64,000 nucleotides of DNA, taken from Thalassotalea mangrovi. GTDB taxonomy: Bacteria > Pseudomonadota > Gammaproteobacteria > Enterobacterales > Alteromonadaceae. Shown one piece after another: positions 1 through 7,537 of this stretch. Both the position numbers and the translations under genes were made by a program. The stretch spans positions 1 through 64,000 of the forward strand of contig NZ_SWDB01000007.1 of the NCBI RefSeq assembly GCF_005116735.1. The letters run 5' to 3'. How positions within the stretch are numbered: position 1 is the first letter of the stretch; every line of letters begins with the position of its first letter. Under the pieces are notes generated by a model. It saw only the letters and a program-made list of their open reading frames with translations. It ran no database searches and was not told the origin of the DNA.

Positions 1-146
1 TACTGATCGGTGGTACCAATACCGTTAGCACCGTGACAAGCGGCACAAACAGCAGCTTTTGTTTTACCTGCTTCTGCATCACCTTGAGCCAATACATTAC
101 CCATCAAACCGCAACCCAGGATCGCTGAGAGAATGATTTTTTTCAT
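1..146 (-). CDS. Cytochrome c (c4/c553-like), N-terminal part, truncated by window edge
   Basis: The leftward frame starts at the ATG at 144-146 and runs off the left edge after 48 codons. It begins with a Sec signal peptide (MKKIILSAILGCGLMGNVLA, cleavage expected after Ala20). The mature start contains the heme c attachment motif CAACH, followed by GANGIG, which is typical of cytochrome c4 or small c553-type periplasmic electron carriers. The second heme domain expected for a c4 lies outside the window, so mono- and diheme types cannot be told apart. It is divergent from engB. A c4-type cytochrome beside engB and polA is a recurrent arrangement in Alteromonadales. Confidence 0.85.
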   Translation of the reverse strand, partial: MKKIILSAILGCGLMGNVLAQGDAEAGKTKAAVCAACHGANGIGTTDQ

Positions 147-358
147 AGAGTTTCTGCCTGTTTTTTAAACTGTAATACACTCTAGCAATACAGTTTATAA
201 TGCGTTTATAAAAAATTTTCGATATTTTACACGAAATTCTCTGGATCTGTAATGGCTTTGGATAAAATTATCCGGCAAATCTTGACCTTATTTACTAATC
301 TTCTCGTCTAAAAAAGGATATAATTTAGCGCAAGTAAATTTCATCATTGGACATAATT

Positions 359-1006
359 TTGACTGCACCGGTTATAAATCTTCACAAAGCGACATTCACC
401 CTGAGCGCTCCGGATATCCGCCGCCTGCCAGAAGACTCAGGCATTGAAGTGGCGTTTGCGGGGCGGTCAAACGCCGGCAAGTCCAGTGCCCTTAACACTC
501 TGACTAACCAGAAAAGCCTGGCCAGAACCAGTAAAACTCCCGGGCGCACGCAGTTAATTAATGTCTTTGATATCGGTGATAATCGCCGCTTGATCGATTT
601 ACCCGGTTATGGGTTTGCCAAGGTTCCTCTGGAAATGAAGAAAAAGTGGCAAAAATCACTGGCAGAGTACCTGGAAAAACGCCTGAGCCTGAAAGGCTTG
701 GTGGTACTGATGGATATACGCCATCCGCTAAAAGATTTAGACTCTGATCTGATTGAGTGGGCTAATGACTGTGGGTTACCAGTGCTGGCTCTTCTTACCA
801 AGGCGGATAAATTAAAATCCGGTAAGCGAAGCGCAGAAGTGTTAAAAGTGCGTAAGGAGTGCCAGAAGCTTCATGAAAACATTAAAGTTCAGGCGTTTTC
901 ATCACTTAACCGCATAGGACTAGATTCCGCTAATCAAATCATTTGTGATTGGTTTGTGTACCTTGAAGAGCAGCAAACCGAAGAATCGCAACCTGAAGAA
1001 GAGTAG
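359..1006 (+). CDS. engB: Ribosome biogenesis GTPase EngB/YihA
   Basis: This TRAFAC-class GTPase is needed for a late step of 50S subunit assembly. The P-loop GRSNAGKSS, the switch/G3 motif DLPGYGFA, the G4 motif TKAD and the TPGRTQ segment are all visible, and the length (about 215 residues) is usual for the family. The frame is open from a TTG at 347. The TTG at 359 is preferred because GGA at 349-351 gives suitable Shine-Dalgarno spacing and because the N-terminus then aligns with E. coli YihA. Its neighbours, a divergent cytochrome c and polA nearby, fit the conserved polA-yihA region. A TATAAT hexamer lies at 319-324, but no well-spaced -35 was found. Confidence 0.95.
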   Translation: MTAPVINLHKATFTLSAPDIRRLPEDSGIEVAFAGRSNAGKSSALNTLTNQKSLARTSKTPGRTQLINVFDIGDNRRLIDLPGYGFAKVPLEMKKKWQKSLAEYLEKRLSLKGLVVLMDIRHPLKDLDSDLIEWANDCGLPVLALLTKADKLKSGKRSAEVLKVRKECQKLHENIKVQAFSSLNRIGLDSANQIICDWFVYLEEQQTEESQPEEE

Positions 1007-1063
1007 CTCTCTAACATTCTCTAAACCGAGGTTAACCATGTCTGTGCTTTCAATGGGTTAATC

Positions 1064-1615
1064 ATGAATTTGCAATGTTCTGCTTATATCGCCACTTCCG
1101 TTGATGGCTTTATTGCCGGCGAGGGTGGTGATTTATCCTGGCTCGATGAAGCTAATAGGCTAGTGCCCGAAGGCGAGGATTGTGGTTTTTCGGCCTTTAT
1201 GGATAGCATCGATTATCTGGTTATGGGCCGCAATACCTATGAAAAGGTACTCTCTTTTGGCGGCGAGTGGGTATATACTAAACCCGTTATTGTATTGAGC
1301 TCAAAATTCGTATCGATTCCCGATCACCTGAAGGATAGGGTATCCGCTTGTTCTCAATCCATCGAAGAGCTTTGCCTCAAGCTCGCCAACCAAGGCGCCC
1401 GGCGTATCTATGTTGATGGCGGCTATACCATTTCCCAATTCATCGATGCCCGACTACTTACGGATATCGAACTAACCCTGATCCCAATTGTGTTGGGAAA
1501 GGGTATTCCTTTATGCAATGGATTGCATCAACGACAAGAGCTCAAACTTGTCGATAAAAACGTTTATGACTTTGGATTTGTGCAGCTCAAATATGAGATT
1601 GACTACGGGAGTTGA
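1064..1615 (+). CDS. Dihydrofolate reductase / RibD C-terminal family protein
   Basis: The 183-residue protein has the RibD_C/DHFR-like fold signature: an N-terminal strand with SVDGFIA, the MGRNTYE motif, and the C-terminal VLGKGIPL segment. Members resemble bacterial YwjB/YyaP proteins and are predicted NADPH-dependent reductases. The substrate is usually unknown, so true folate reduction should not be assumed. The ATG at 1064 has no good ribosome site of its own. It sits two bases after the stop of a seven-codon reading frame (1038-1061) that does have GAGG at a suitable distance, which suggests translational coupling. It is probably cotranscribed with or follows engB, 57 bases away. Confidence 0.8.
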   Translation: MNLQCSAYIATSVDGFIAGEGGDLSWLDEANRLVPEGEDCGFSAFMDSIDYLVMGRNTYEKVLSFGGEWVYTKPVIVLSSKFVSIPDHLKDRVSACSQSIEELCLKLANQGARRIYVDGGYTISQFIDARLLTDIELTLIPIVLGKGIPLCNGLHQRQELKLVDKNVYDFGFVQLKYEIDYGS

Positions 1616-1678
1616 AATTCCCTAAAGAATTTAGTTTTGAAAAAGCAGTTTTGGTTTGAGCCAAGTCTTCAAAGAGTT

Positions 1679-1825
1679 AAGTGTTATCCATGCACACTCG
1701 CATTTCAGTTCTCAGCAATTGAATCGATTGTCAGTTCCCGACAAATTCGATCTACCTACTTCCGTGTAGGCAAACCCTGACTAGCACCATCCATGGCTCG
1801 TCAGGATAAGTGCTTTCCATGCACA
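1679..1825. repeat. Pair of 18-bp direct repeats in the region downstream of the RibD-like gene
   Basis: Two copies of an 18-base unit occur at 1679-1696 (AAGTGTTATCCATGCACA) and 1808-1825 (AAGTGCTTTCCATGCACA), with 16 of 18 identities and 129 bases apart. Between them is an otherwise featureless stretch with a weak hairpin (CCTAC/GTAGG near 1755-1770). I see no reading frame of note between 1616 and 1824. The repeats may belong to a dispersed intergenic repeat family, but no other copies were seen in this window. Confidence 0.4.
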
Positions 1826-1853
1826 AAAAAAACCGATGCCAAGGGCATCGGTT
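1825..1853 (-). terminator. Rho-independent terminator of the putative sRNA / polA transcript
   Basis: Read on the minus strand, a perfect 10-bp stem (AACCGATGCC at 1831-1840 paired with GGCATCGGTT at 1844-1853, loop of 3) is followed by a run of eight T (complement of A1825-A1832, partly overlapping the stem). It can end both the sRNA and any polA read-through. Confidence 0.9.
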
Positions 1854-1912
1854 ATAAGCTTATGGGGAAGCTAGAAAACAAAAGTTATTACAACAAGAAT
1901 TCCGTTAGGAAT
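1825..1912 (-). ncRNA. Putative ~88-nt small RNA downstream of polA (position of Spot 42 / spf)
   Basis: On the minus strand, a promoter at 1919-1947 is followed by about 88 nt that end in a strong intrinsic terminator. The predicted RNA begins near 1912. It opens with a small 5' hairpin (ATTCC-TAAC-GGAAT), continues with an unpaired U-rich stretch containing CTTTTGTTTTC and then CTTCCCC, and ends in ACCGATGCC/GGCATCGGT plus eight U. This layout resembles Hfq-dependent sRNAs. The polA gene ends about 180 nt upstream on the same strand, and the sRNA lies between polA and the engB-RibD genes. That is the syntenic position of spf (Spot 42) in E. coli and Vibrio. No primary-sequence match to Spot 42 was recognised, so homology is only suggested by position. 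A long polA 3' UTR is the main alternative. Confidence 0.6.
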
Positions 1913-1918
1913 GAGTGT

Positions 1919-1947
1919 ATTTTAGAGTACTCACTCTAGCTTGTAAA
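1919..1947 (-). promoter_or_regulatory. Sigma-70 promoter of the putative sRNA, with overlapping inverted repeat
   Basis: On the minus strand, TTTACA (1942-1947) and TAAAAT (1919-1924) are separated by exactly 17 bases. A perfect inverted repeat TAGAGT-N4-ACTCTA (1923-1938) covers the -10 edge and spacer, a typical place for a repressor operator. The start point would be about 1912. Confidence 0.65.
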
Positions 1948-2095
1948 GTCTTTACTCTAAAAAAATTACATTTTTTAGTAATTTTTTGTAATTAAACGTC
2001 ATAAAGTGACAGCATTTATACTATCTACCTAAATAATCGCACTTTATATGTAATTTAATTTCAATTTTGATCTCTAGCTCCAAAATAACAAGTTT

Positions 2096-4843
2096 TTAAT
2101 GTGCTTGTTGCCAATTATCGCCGATACCAGATTCGGCAATTAATGGCACATTCAATTGAACGGCATCATTCATGATTTGCACCAGTTTTTGGGTTGCATC
2201 CTCGACAATATCTTCATGAATTTCAAAGATTAATTCATCGTGAACCTGCATTGTCATTTTTATTCTTGGATCATTCTGAGCAACTATCCATTGATCAACC
2301 GCTAACATGGCCAACTTAATGATATCGGCGGCTGTACCTTGCATCGGAGCGTTAATGGCAGCACGTTCAGCCGCTTTCTTACGTGCCTGGTTACGAGATT
2401 TTATTTCCGGCAGAAACAGGCGTCGACCATACAAGGTTTCCACATAGCCCTGTTCATTAGCCAAATGGCGGGTGTCTTCCATATACGTTAGTACGCCCGG
2501 ATAACGTTCAAAGTATTTATCCATGTAGTCCTGGGCCTTGCCTCGGGCAATTCCTAGTTGTTTAGCCAGGCCGAAAGCAGACATACCATAAATTAGACCA
2601 AAATTAATGGCTTTGGCACTGCGACGATGATCACTTGTAACCTCATCTAACTCGATGCCAAATATTTCAGCAGCTGTTGCCTGGTGAATATCACGCCCCT
2701 GAGCAAACGCTTTGAGTAAACCCGGGTCATTGGATAAGTGCGCCATGATGCGTAGCTCGATTTGCGAATAATCGATAGCAACAATCTTATGGTTATCAGG
2801 AGCAATAAACGCCTGGCGTATCTTTTTTCCCTCATCGGAACGAATCGGAATATTCTGTAAATTCGGATCGGTCGATGATAGCCGGCCAGTTGCAGTTACC
2901 GCCTGATGATAAGAGGTATGAACACGACCAGTGTTAGAGTCGATCATCAATGGCAGCTTATCAGTATACGTTGATTTGAGTTTTGCCAGCCCTCTATGCT
3001 CAAGAATCAATTTAGGCAATGGATAATCCAAGGCCAGTTCCTGTAATACTTCTTCGGCTGTGGAAGGTGCACCCTTTGGCGTTTTTTTGATGACCGGAAT
3101 TTCTAGTTCTTCAAAAAGAATCGTCTGCAACTGTTTTGGCGAGCTGAGATTGAAGCTTTTGCCGGCGATGTTATGCGCGGCAACTTCGATTTCATCAAGG
3201 CGGTTAGCAATATACTGACTCTGCTCATTAAGAAGGTCCGCATCGATAAGCACTCCATGCTGTTCCATTCGGGCTAATACCGGCAAAAGAGGAAGCTCAA
3301 TATCCGTAAATACCGAACATTGCTTTTCGCTTTTTTGCAATTTAGGCCACAATACCTGATGCAATCTCAGGGTAATATCAGCATCTTCTGCGGCATAATG
3401 ACCGGCCTTATCAATATCGATTTGGTTAAAGGTGAGCTGTTTCGCTCCTTTTCCGGCGATATCCTCAAAATGCACGGTTTTATAATCAAGATATTTTTCC
3501 GCCAGAGCGTCCATATTGTGACGCGTGGCAACACTGTTAAAACAGTAAGATTCAAGCATCGTATCAAAGCCGATGCCTGCCAGTGTAATCCCGTAATTGT
3601 TTAACACATTCGCATCATATTTAAGGTTTTGGCCAATCTTAATCAGGTTCACATCCTCGAGCAGAGGCTTGAATTTTTCCAGGACAAGTTCGAGATTTAG
3701 TTGCTGCGGCGCTCCCTCATAATCATGGGTGAGGGGTAGGTAAGCTGCTTCACCAACCTCGGTTGCAAAGGACAAGCCAACCAGCTTTGCCTGCATATAA
3801 TTTAACGATGTTGTTTCAGTATCAAAGGCAAAAATACCGCTTTCGGTCAGCTTTTCAATCCATTTGTCCAGCTCGTCTTCGTCAAAAATAATTTGATAAT
3901 TACTGGGAATATCCTGGTTCAGTACGGTTAATTCTTCCTCTGCATCGTCGCTGGCCTGTGCTTCGCTGTCATCGGGTGCTGAACCAGCATTCAATTCTGC
4001 CAGTAAGCGCTTTAATTCAAACTCTTCCAAAAGAGAGCGCAGGGTATCGACTTCTGGTTCACTGGCTTTAATTTCACAAAGATCCTGCTCTAATTCCACA
4101 TCGGTTTTTATTGTTGCCAGCTCATAGGAAAGTGGTAATTGGTCGACGGCAGCCCGAAGGTTTTCACCAATTTTACCTTTAACCTTTTCGGCATTAGCGA
4201 TAACGCCTTCGAGGTTTTCATATTCGCTAAGCCATTTCACTGCGGTCTTCGGTCCACATTTGTGTACCCCGGGAATGTTATCCACTTTGTCACCAACCAG
4301 GGCCAGAAAGTCGATAATCTGATCCGGGCGAACGCCAAACTTTTCAATTACGCCATCGACATCCGTGGTGGTGCTGGTCATGGTGTTAATCAGGGTTACA
4401 TGCTCCGTTACCAACTGGGCCATGTCTTTATCACCGGTGGAAATAACCGTCTCTAAGCCTTTTTCGCTGGCTTGCTGGGCGAGTGTGCCGATTACATCGT
4501 CAGCTTCAACGCCCTCTATGACCAATAGTGGATAGCCCATTGCTTTGATGATGTTGTGCAATGGAGCTATCTGACATCGAAGGTCGTCAGGCATAGGGGG
4601 GCGATTGGCTTTGTATTCGGGGTATAAGTCGTTTCTGAACGTTTTACCTTTTGCATCAAAAACCACGATGACCTTGCCATCAGGGTAGTCCTTTTTCAAA
4701 CTTTTCAACATATTAAGAACGCCGGTAATGGCGCCGGTTGGGTGGCCATCGGCGTTTGATAAAGCCTGTAAGTAAGGAACATGATAAGCACGGAACAGAT
4801 AAGAAGATCCGTCCACCAGAATGTAAGGTGATGATTGGGTCAT
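2096..4843 (-). CDS. polA: DNA polymerase I
   Basis: This 915-residue protein acts in Okazaki fragment maturation and repair synthesis. The N-terminal 5'-3' exonuclease begins ILVDGSSYLFRAYH and keeps the helix-hairpin-helix region (GVHKCGPKTA). The central 3'-5' exonuclease keeps DTETT, so proofreading is probably active. The polymerase domain shows motif A (DYSQIELR), the O-helix (KAINFGLIYG) and motif C (QVHDE). The frame is open 35 codons further upstream, but the ATG at 4841-4843 (MTQSSPYILVDGSS) matches the family start and is chosen. A small-RNA gene follows on the same strand. Confidence 0.97.
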   Translation of the reverse strand: MTQSSPYILVDGSSYLFRAYHVPYLQALSNADGHPTGAITGVLNMLKSLKKDYPDGKVIVVFDAKGKTFRNDLYPEYKANRPPMPDDLRCQIAPLHNIIKAMGYPLLVIEGVEADDVIGTLAQQASEKGLETVISTGDKDMAQLVTEHVTLINTMTSTTTDVDGVIEKFGVRPDQIIDFLALVGDKVDNIPGVHKCGPKTAVKWLSEYENLEGVIANAEKVKGKIGENLRAAVDQLPLSYELATIKTDVELEQDLCEIKASEPEVDTLRSLLEEFELKRLLAELNAGSAPDDSEAQASDDAEEELTVLNQDIPSNYQIIFDEDELDKWIEKLTESGIFAFDTETTSLNYMQAKLVGLSFATEVGEAAYLPLTHDYEGAPQQLNLELVLEKFKPLLEDVNLIKIGQNLKYDANVLNNYGITLAGIGFDTMLESYCFNSVATRHNMDALAEKYLDYKTVHFEDIAGKGAKQLTFNQIDIDKAGHYAAEDADITLRLHQVLWPKLQKSEKQCSVFTDIELPLLPVLARMEQHGVLIDADLLNEQSQYIANRLDEIEVAAHNIAGKSFNLSSPKQLQTILFEELEIPVIKKTPKGAPSTAEEVLQELALDYPLPKLILEHRGLAKLKSTYTDKLPLMIDSNTGRVHTSYHQAVTATGRLSSTDPNLQNIPIRSDEGKKIRQAFIAPDNHKIVAIDYSQIELRIMAHLSNDPGLLKAFAQGRDIHQATAAEIFGIELDEVTSDHRRSAKAINFGLIYGMSAFGLAKQLGIARGKAQDYMDKYFERYPGVLTYMEDTRHLANEQGYVETLYGRRLFLPEIKSRNQARKKAAERAAINAPMQGTAADIIKLAMLAVDQWIVAQNDPRIKMTMQVHDELIFEIHEDIVEDATQKLVQIMNDAVQLNVPLIAESGIGDNWQQAH

Positions 4844-5614
4844 GGATATTTTTTGCAGTACAGAAATAGTGGTTATAAGAATGCCACAACCAGAAAGGTT
4901 ATACCAAACCTTATCCGCAGTCGGTCGACCAGGAAGTAGGGATAACAAAAGTTACCGGCAGTAATCAACAATATCCGTGACGACTATCCATATTGAAAAC
5001 TTGTGAACGAAGGGGTTGTTCGCAACACCCGAATCGCATAATTGCAGGTTAGAGAATGTCATTAACAAACCATCAACGATATCCGAGCCAGTTTGTCACT
5101 GCAGAATTTCACATTGTGTTGAAGAAATTTGCTTTATATCAATGCGAACTGCACCAATTTTGCACATCACTTCTTGTGGATAAGTCTGTTGAACAAATAG
5201 TGCCATCACCAGTTCATATTGTTAATGAATTAGTGTGCTATGTTAACAGGGCTTGAATTTATTGGGCGAGGGAAGAAGTGTAGAACCGTTTCTATTTATT
5301 ATTATTGGTCAAATAGATGTGGATAAAAAATCTGATTCGCTCGCTTTTTCGGCATCGTTAGATATGTCTGGATGCTGACTTTTTGTACAACAGTGAAAGA
5401 TACTAGCAGAAAGAATTTCAAAAAAAAACGCCTTTTTTACATTTTTTTAAAGATTTTGTGAAGACGCTATCGCGATTGATTTGCAGCCCCTATTAAGCCT
5501 GAATTTTGGTAACTGACAGAGAAACCGAAAGATTTTTTGCTAAGCGCCGTCAATCGATTTCTCGCCATTGATAGCTTCAGTCAATATCAATGTTATTGGC
5601 AATGACCGAACTGT
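4844..5614. other. 771-bp intergenic region upstream of polA with two perfect DnaA boxes
   Basis: No convincing gene is present. A 66-codon rightward frame at 5056-5256 has no recognisable similarity or ribosome site. The region holds two perfect consensus DnaA boxes (TTATCCACA on the minus strand) at 5175-5183 and 5318-5326, and a one-mismatch version (TTATCCGCA) near 4914 on the plus strand. A GGGGTTG-TTCG-CAACACCC hairpin lies at 5012-5030, and A/T-rich tracts lie around 5405-5460. The polA promoter should lie in the left part, and the 3' end of gorA lies at the right. Confidence 0.5.
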
Positions 5615-6964
5615 CTATCGCATGGTAACAAACTCTTCAGCCGCAGTGGGGTGGATCGCGACAGTGTTATCAAAGTCGGCTTTGGTGGCACCCATTTTTA
5701 CCGCAACGGCAAATCCTTGCAGCATTTCGTCACTACCAAGACCAATGCAGTGCATGCCGATGATTTTTTCATTATCACCCTGGCATACCAGTTTCATCCG
5801 GCAAGGCTGTCTGTGCCTCGTTACCGCCGTATACATGGAGGTGAACTGAGAGGTATAAATTTTTATATCGTCTTTGCCAAATTGCTTGATAGCTTGTTGC
5901 TCGGTAACACCAATGGTGCCAATGGTCGGGTGACTAAATACCACGGTTGGTATCAGGTTATAATCCAGGTGTTCATCCGGTTTGTGATTGAATAATCGTT
6001 CTGAAAGGCGACGACCCGCGGCGACTGCTACTGGTGTTAGCTGCGCCCGTCCGGTGTTATCGCCCACCGCATAAATATTGTGGACTTCGGTATTCTGATA
6101 CTTATCGGTAGGGATAAAGCCTTGCGCGTCGACAGCAATGCCTGCATTTTCCAGTCCGATTTCGTCAGTAGCTGGCTCGCGACCAATCGCCCAAATCACA
6201 GTATCAACAGTAAACTCTTTGCCGTTTTCTAGCTGTAACGTCAGTGAGTTGTCATCGTTTTTAATCACGGCCTTGGGGACAGCATTGGTTTCTAAACGTG
6301 GGCCTTGCTGCTCCATGATTTCTACTAACGTGTCGCTAAGCAAATCGTCAAAATCACGAAGTGGTTTGTGTTTGCGCACGAATAAATGCGTGTCACTGCC
6401 CAATGCATTAAGAACACCGGCAATTTCAACAGCGATATAGCCGGCTCCGACCACGGCGACTCGCCCTGGCTGTTCGGATAGAGCAAAAAATCCATCGGAG
6501 GTGATTCCGTATTCTGCTCCCGGAATATCTGGAATAGACGGACGGCCGCCGGTAGCAATTAGGATATGGTCGGCGGTGTAATGTTCACCATTAACTTCGA
6601 CGGTGTTTTTGTTAATTAACCGGCCAAAACCTTCGATGACTTCCACCTTATTTCTGCCAAGCACCGTGTCATAAGAGTGATGAATACGAGAAATGTAGGC
6701 TTCACGACTTTCTACCAGCTTACCCCAGTCCAGAGGTCCTGACTGTAAATCAAAGCCATAGTCTTCGCTTAAATGTACTGCATCGGCAATTTGTCCCGCA
6801 TACCACATGACTTTTTTCGGAACACAGCCAACGTTTACACAGGTCCCACCAAGTGCTTTAGCTTCGATCAGGGCACATTTTTTACCGTACATGGCGGCGC
6901 GGTTAATGGAAGCAATGCCACCACTGCCGGCGCCTATGGCTATATAGTCAAAGTGTTTAGTCAT
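5615..6964 (-). CDS. gorA: Glutathione-disulfide reductase
   Basis: This 449-residue flavoprotein reduces GSSG with NADPH in the cytoplasm. It has the FAD-binding GAGSGG near residue 12, the redox-active disulfide [13 protein letters not shown], the NADPH-binding GAGYIAVE with the downstream Arg residues of NADPH-type enzymes (FVRKHKPLR), the second FAD motif (IYAVGD) and the C-terminal HPTAAEE, which supplies the catalytic His-Glu pair. The length is typical (E. coli Gor has 450). It is transcribed away from prlC, with a MITE-like repeat between the two. Confidence 0.96.
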   Translation of the reverse strand: MTKHFDYIAIGAGSGGIASINRAAMYGKKCALIEAKALGGTCVNVGCVPKKVMWYAGQIADAVHLSEDYGFDLQSGPLDWGKLVESREAYISRIHHSYDTVLGRNKVEVIEGFGRLINKNTVEVNGEHYTADHILIATGGRPSIPDIPGAEYGITSDGFFALSEQPGRVAVVGAGYIAVEIAGVLNALGSDTHLFVRKHKPLRDFDDLLSDTLVEIMEQQGPRLETNAVPKAVIKNDDNSLTLQLENGKEFTVDTVIWAIGREPATDEIGLENAGIAVDAQGFIPTDKYQNTEVHNIYAVGDNTGRAQLTPVAVAAGRRLSERLFNHKPDEHLDYNLIPTVVFSHPTIGTIGVTEQQAIKQFGKDDIKIYTSQFTSMYTAVTRHRQPCRMKLVCQGDNEKIIGMHCIGLGSDEMLQGFAVAVKMGATKADFDNTVAIHPTAAEEFVTMR

Positions 6965-7136
6965 GGGGATACTCCTGATTCTTAGATGCTTTTCCTGTCA
7001 TCGAAAGCCGAATCTGAATTCTCAAAAATGGTCGTTGAAAGGGTAAGGTATATTCTTTGTTGGTATTAATCATTGTGTCTATCAGGTTGGTTTTCAACTT
7101 AATTATGTTGATTATTGACCTGGGCCAATGAAGCCC

Positions 7137-7401
7137 ATACCAATTCCATTAAGTTTGTGCACAACTCAGAGTTAGGGCAGAGGTTCAGTTACAACATAGA
7201 TTTCATTGATATAGCCATTCTATATTAATGAAATATAGGGTCGTAAATGGGCCTCTGATGAACTCCCTATGGGTGAGTTTTAAAGGCGTATATCCTGCGT
7301 TACTGATTTTGACAATGGAGCGACCATTCTCTGCAATCAATGCCTTGCCTAAAAGCCTTTAAACTCTCACTGAGTGGGGAAACACTTAGTGGAATTGGTA
7401 T
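7137..7401. mobile_element. MITE-like element (265 bp) with 17-bp terminal inverted repeats
   Basis: The ends are ATACCAATTCCATTAAG (7137-7153) and the inverse of ATACCAATTCCACTAAG (7385-7401), 16 of 17 bases matching. The interior has no plausible gene; a leftward 65-codon frame at 7300-7497 runs through one end and is taken as spurious. From memory, repeats with ATACCAATTCC ends are common in marine Alteromonadales genomes, but only one copy is seen here. A clear target-site duplication was not found. The flanks 6965-7136 and 7402-7537 show no other feature except the promoter regions that gorA and prlC require. Confidence 0.65.
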
Positions 7402-7537
7402 ATACAAACTAAGAGTACAAGAGGTGCACTGGAACAGGTTGACGAGATCCAGCAAATTATCCTGAATATGGTCTTGAATATCGACGCCTGAGCACATATT
7501 ACTTAGCTATTAATACATCGAATCAACAAGAGCATCT

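Noticed and set aside
282-324. engB promoter TTGACC ... TATAAT
   Set aside because: The spacing is 31 bases, far too long for sigma-70.
4844-4948. N-terminal extension of polA by 35 codons
   Set aside because: The extension has no similarity to PolA N-termini, and the ATG at 4843 starts exactly at the conserved exonuclease sequence.
5056-5256. 66-codon rightward reading frame
   Set aside because: No ribosome site, no recognisable similarity, unusual composition; a chance frame in a regulatory gap.
4844-5614. Chromosomal origin (oriC)
   Set aside because: Two perfect DnaA boxes and AT-rich tracts are present, but I saw no GATC cluster, no larger box array and no dnaA, mnmG or rpmH neighbours.
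7300-7497. 65-codon leftward reading frame
   Set aside because: It runs across the end of the MITE-like repeat and has no independent support.
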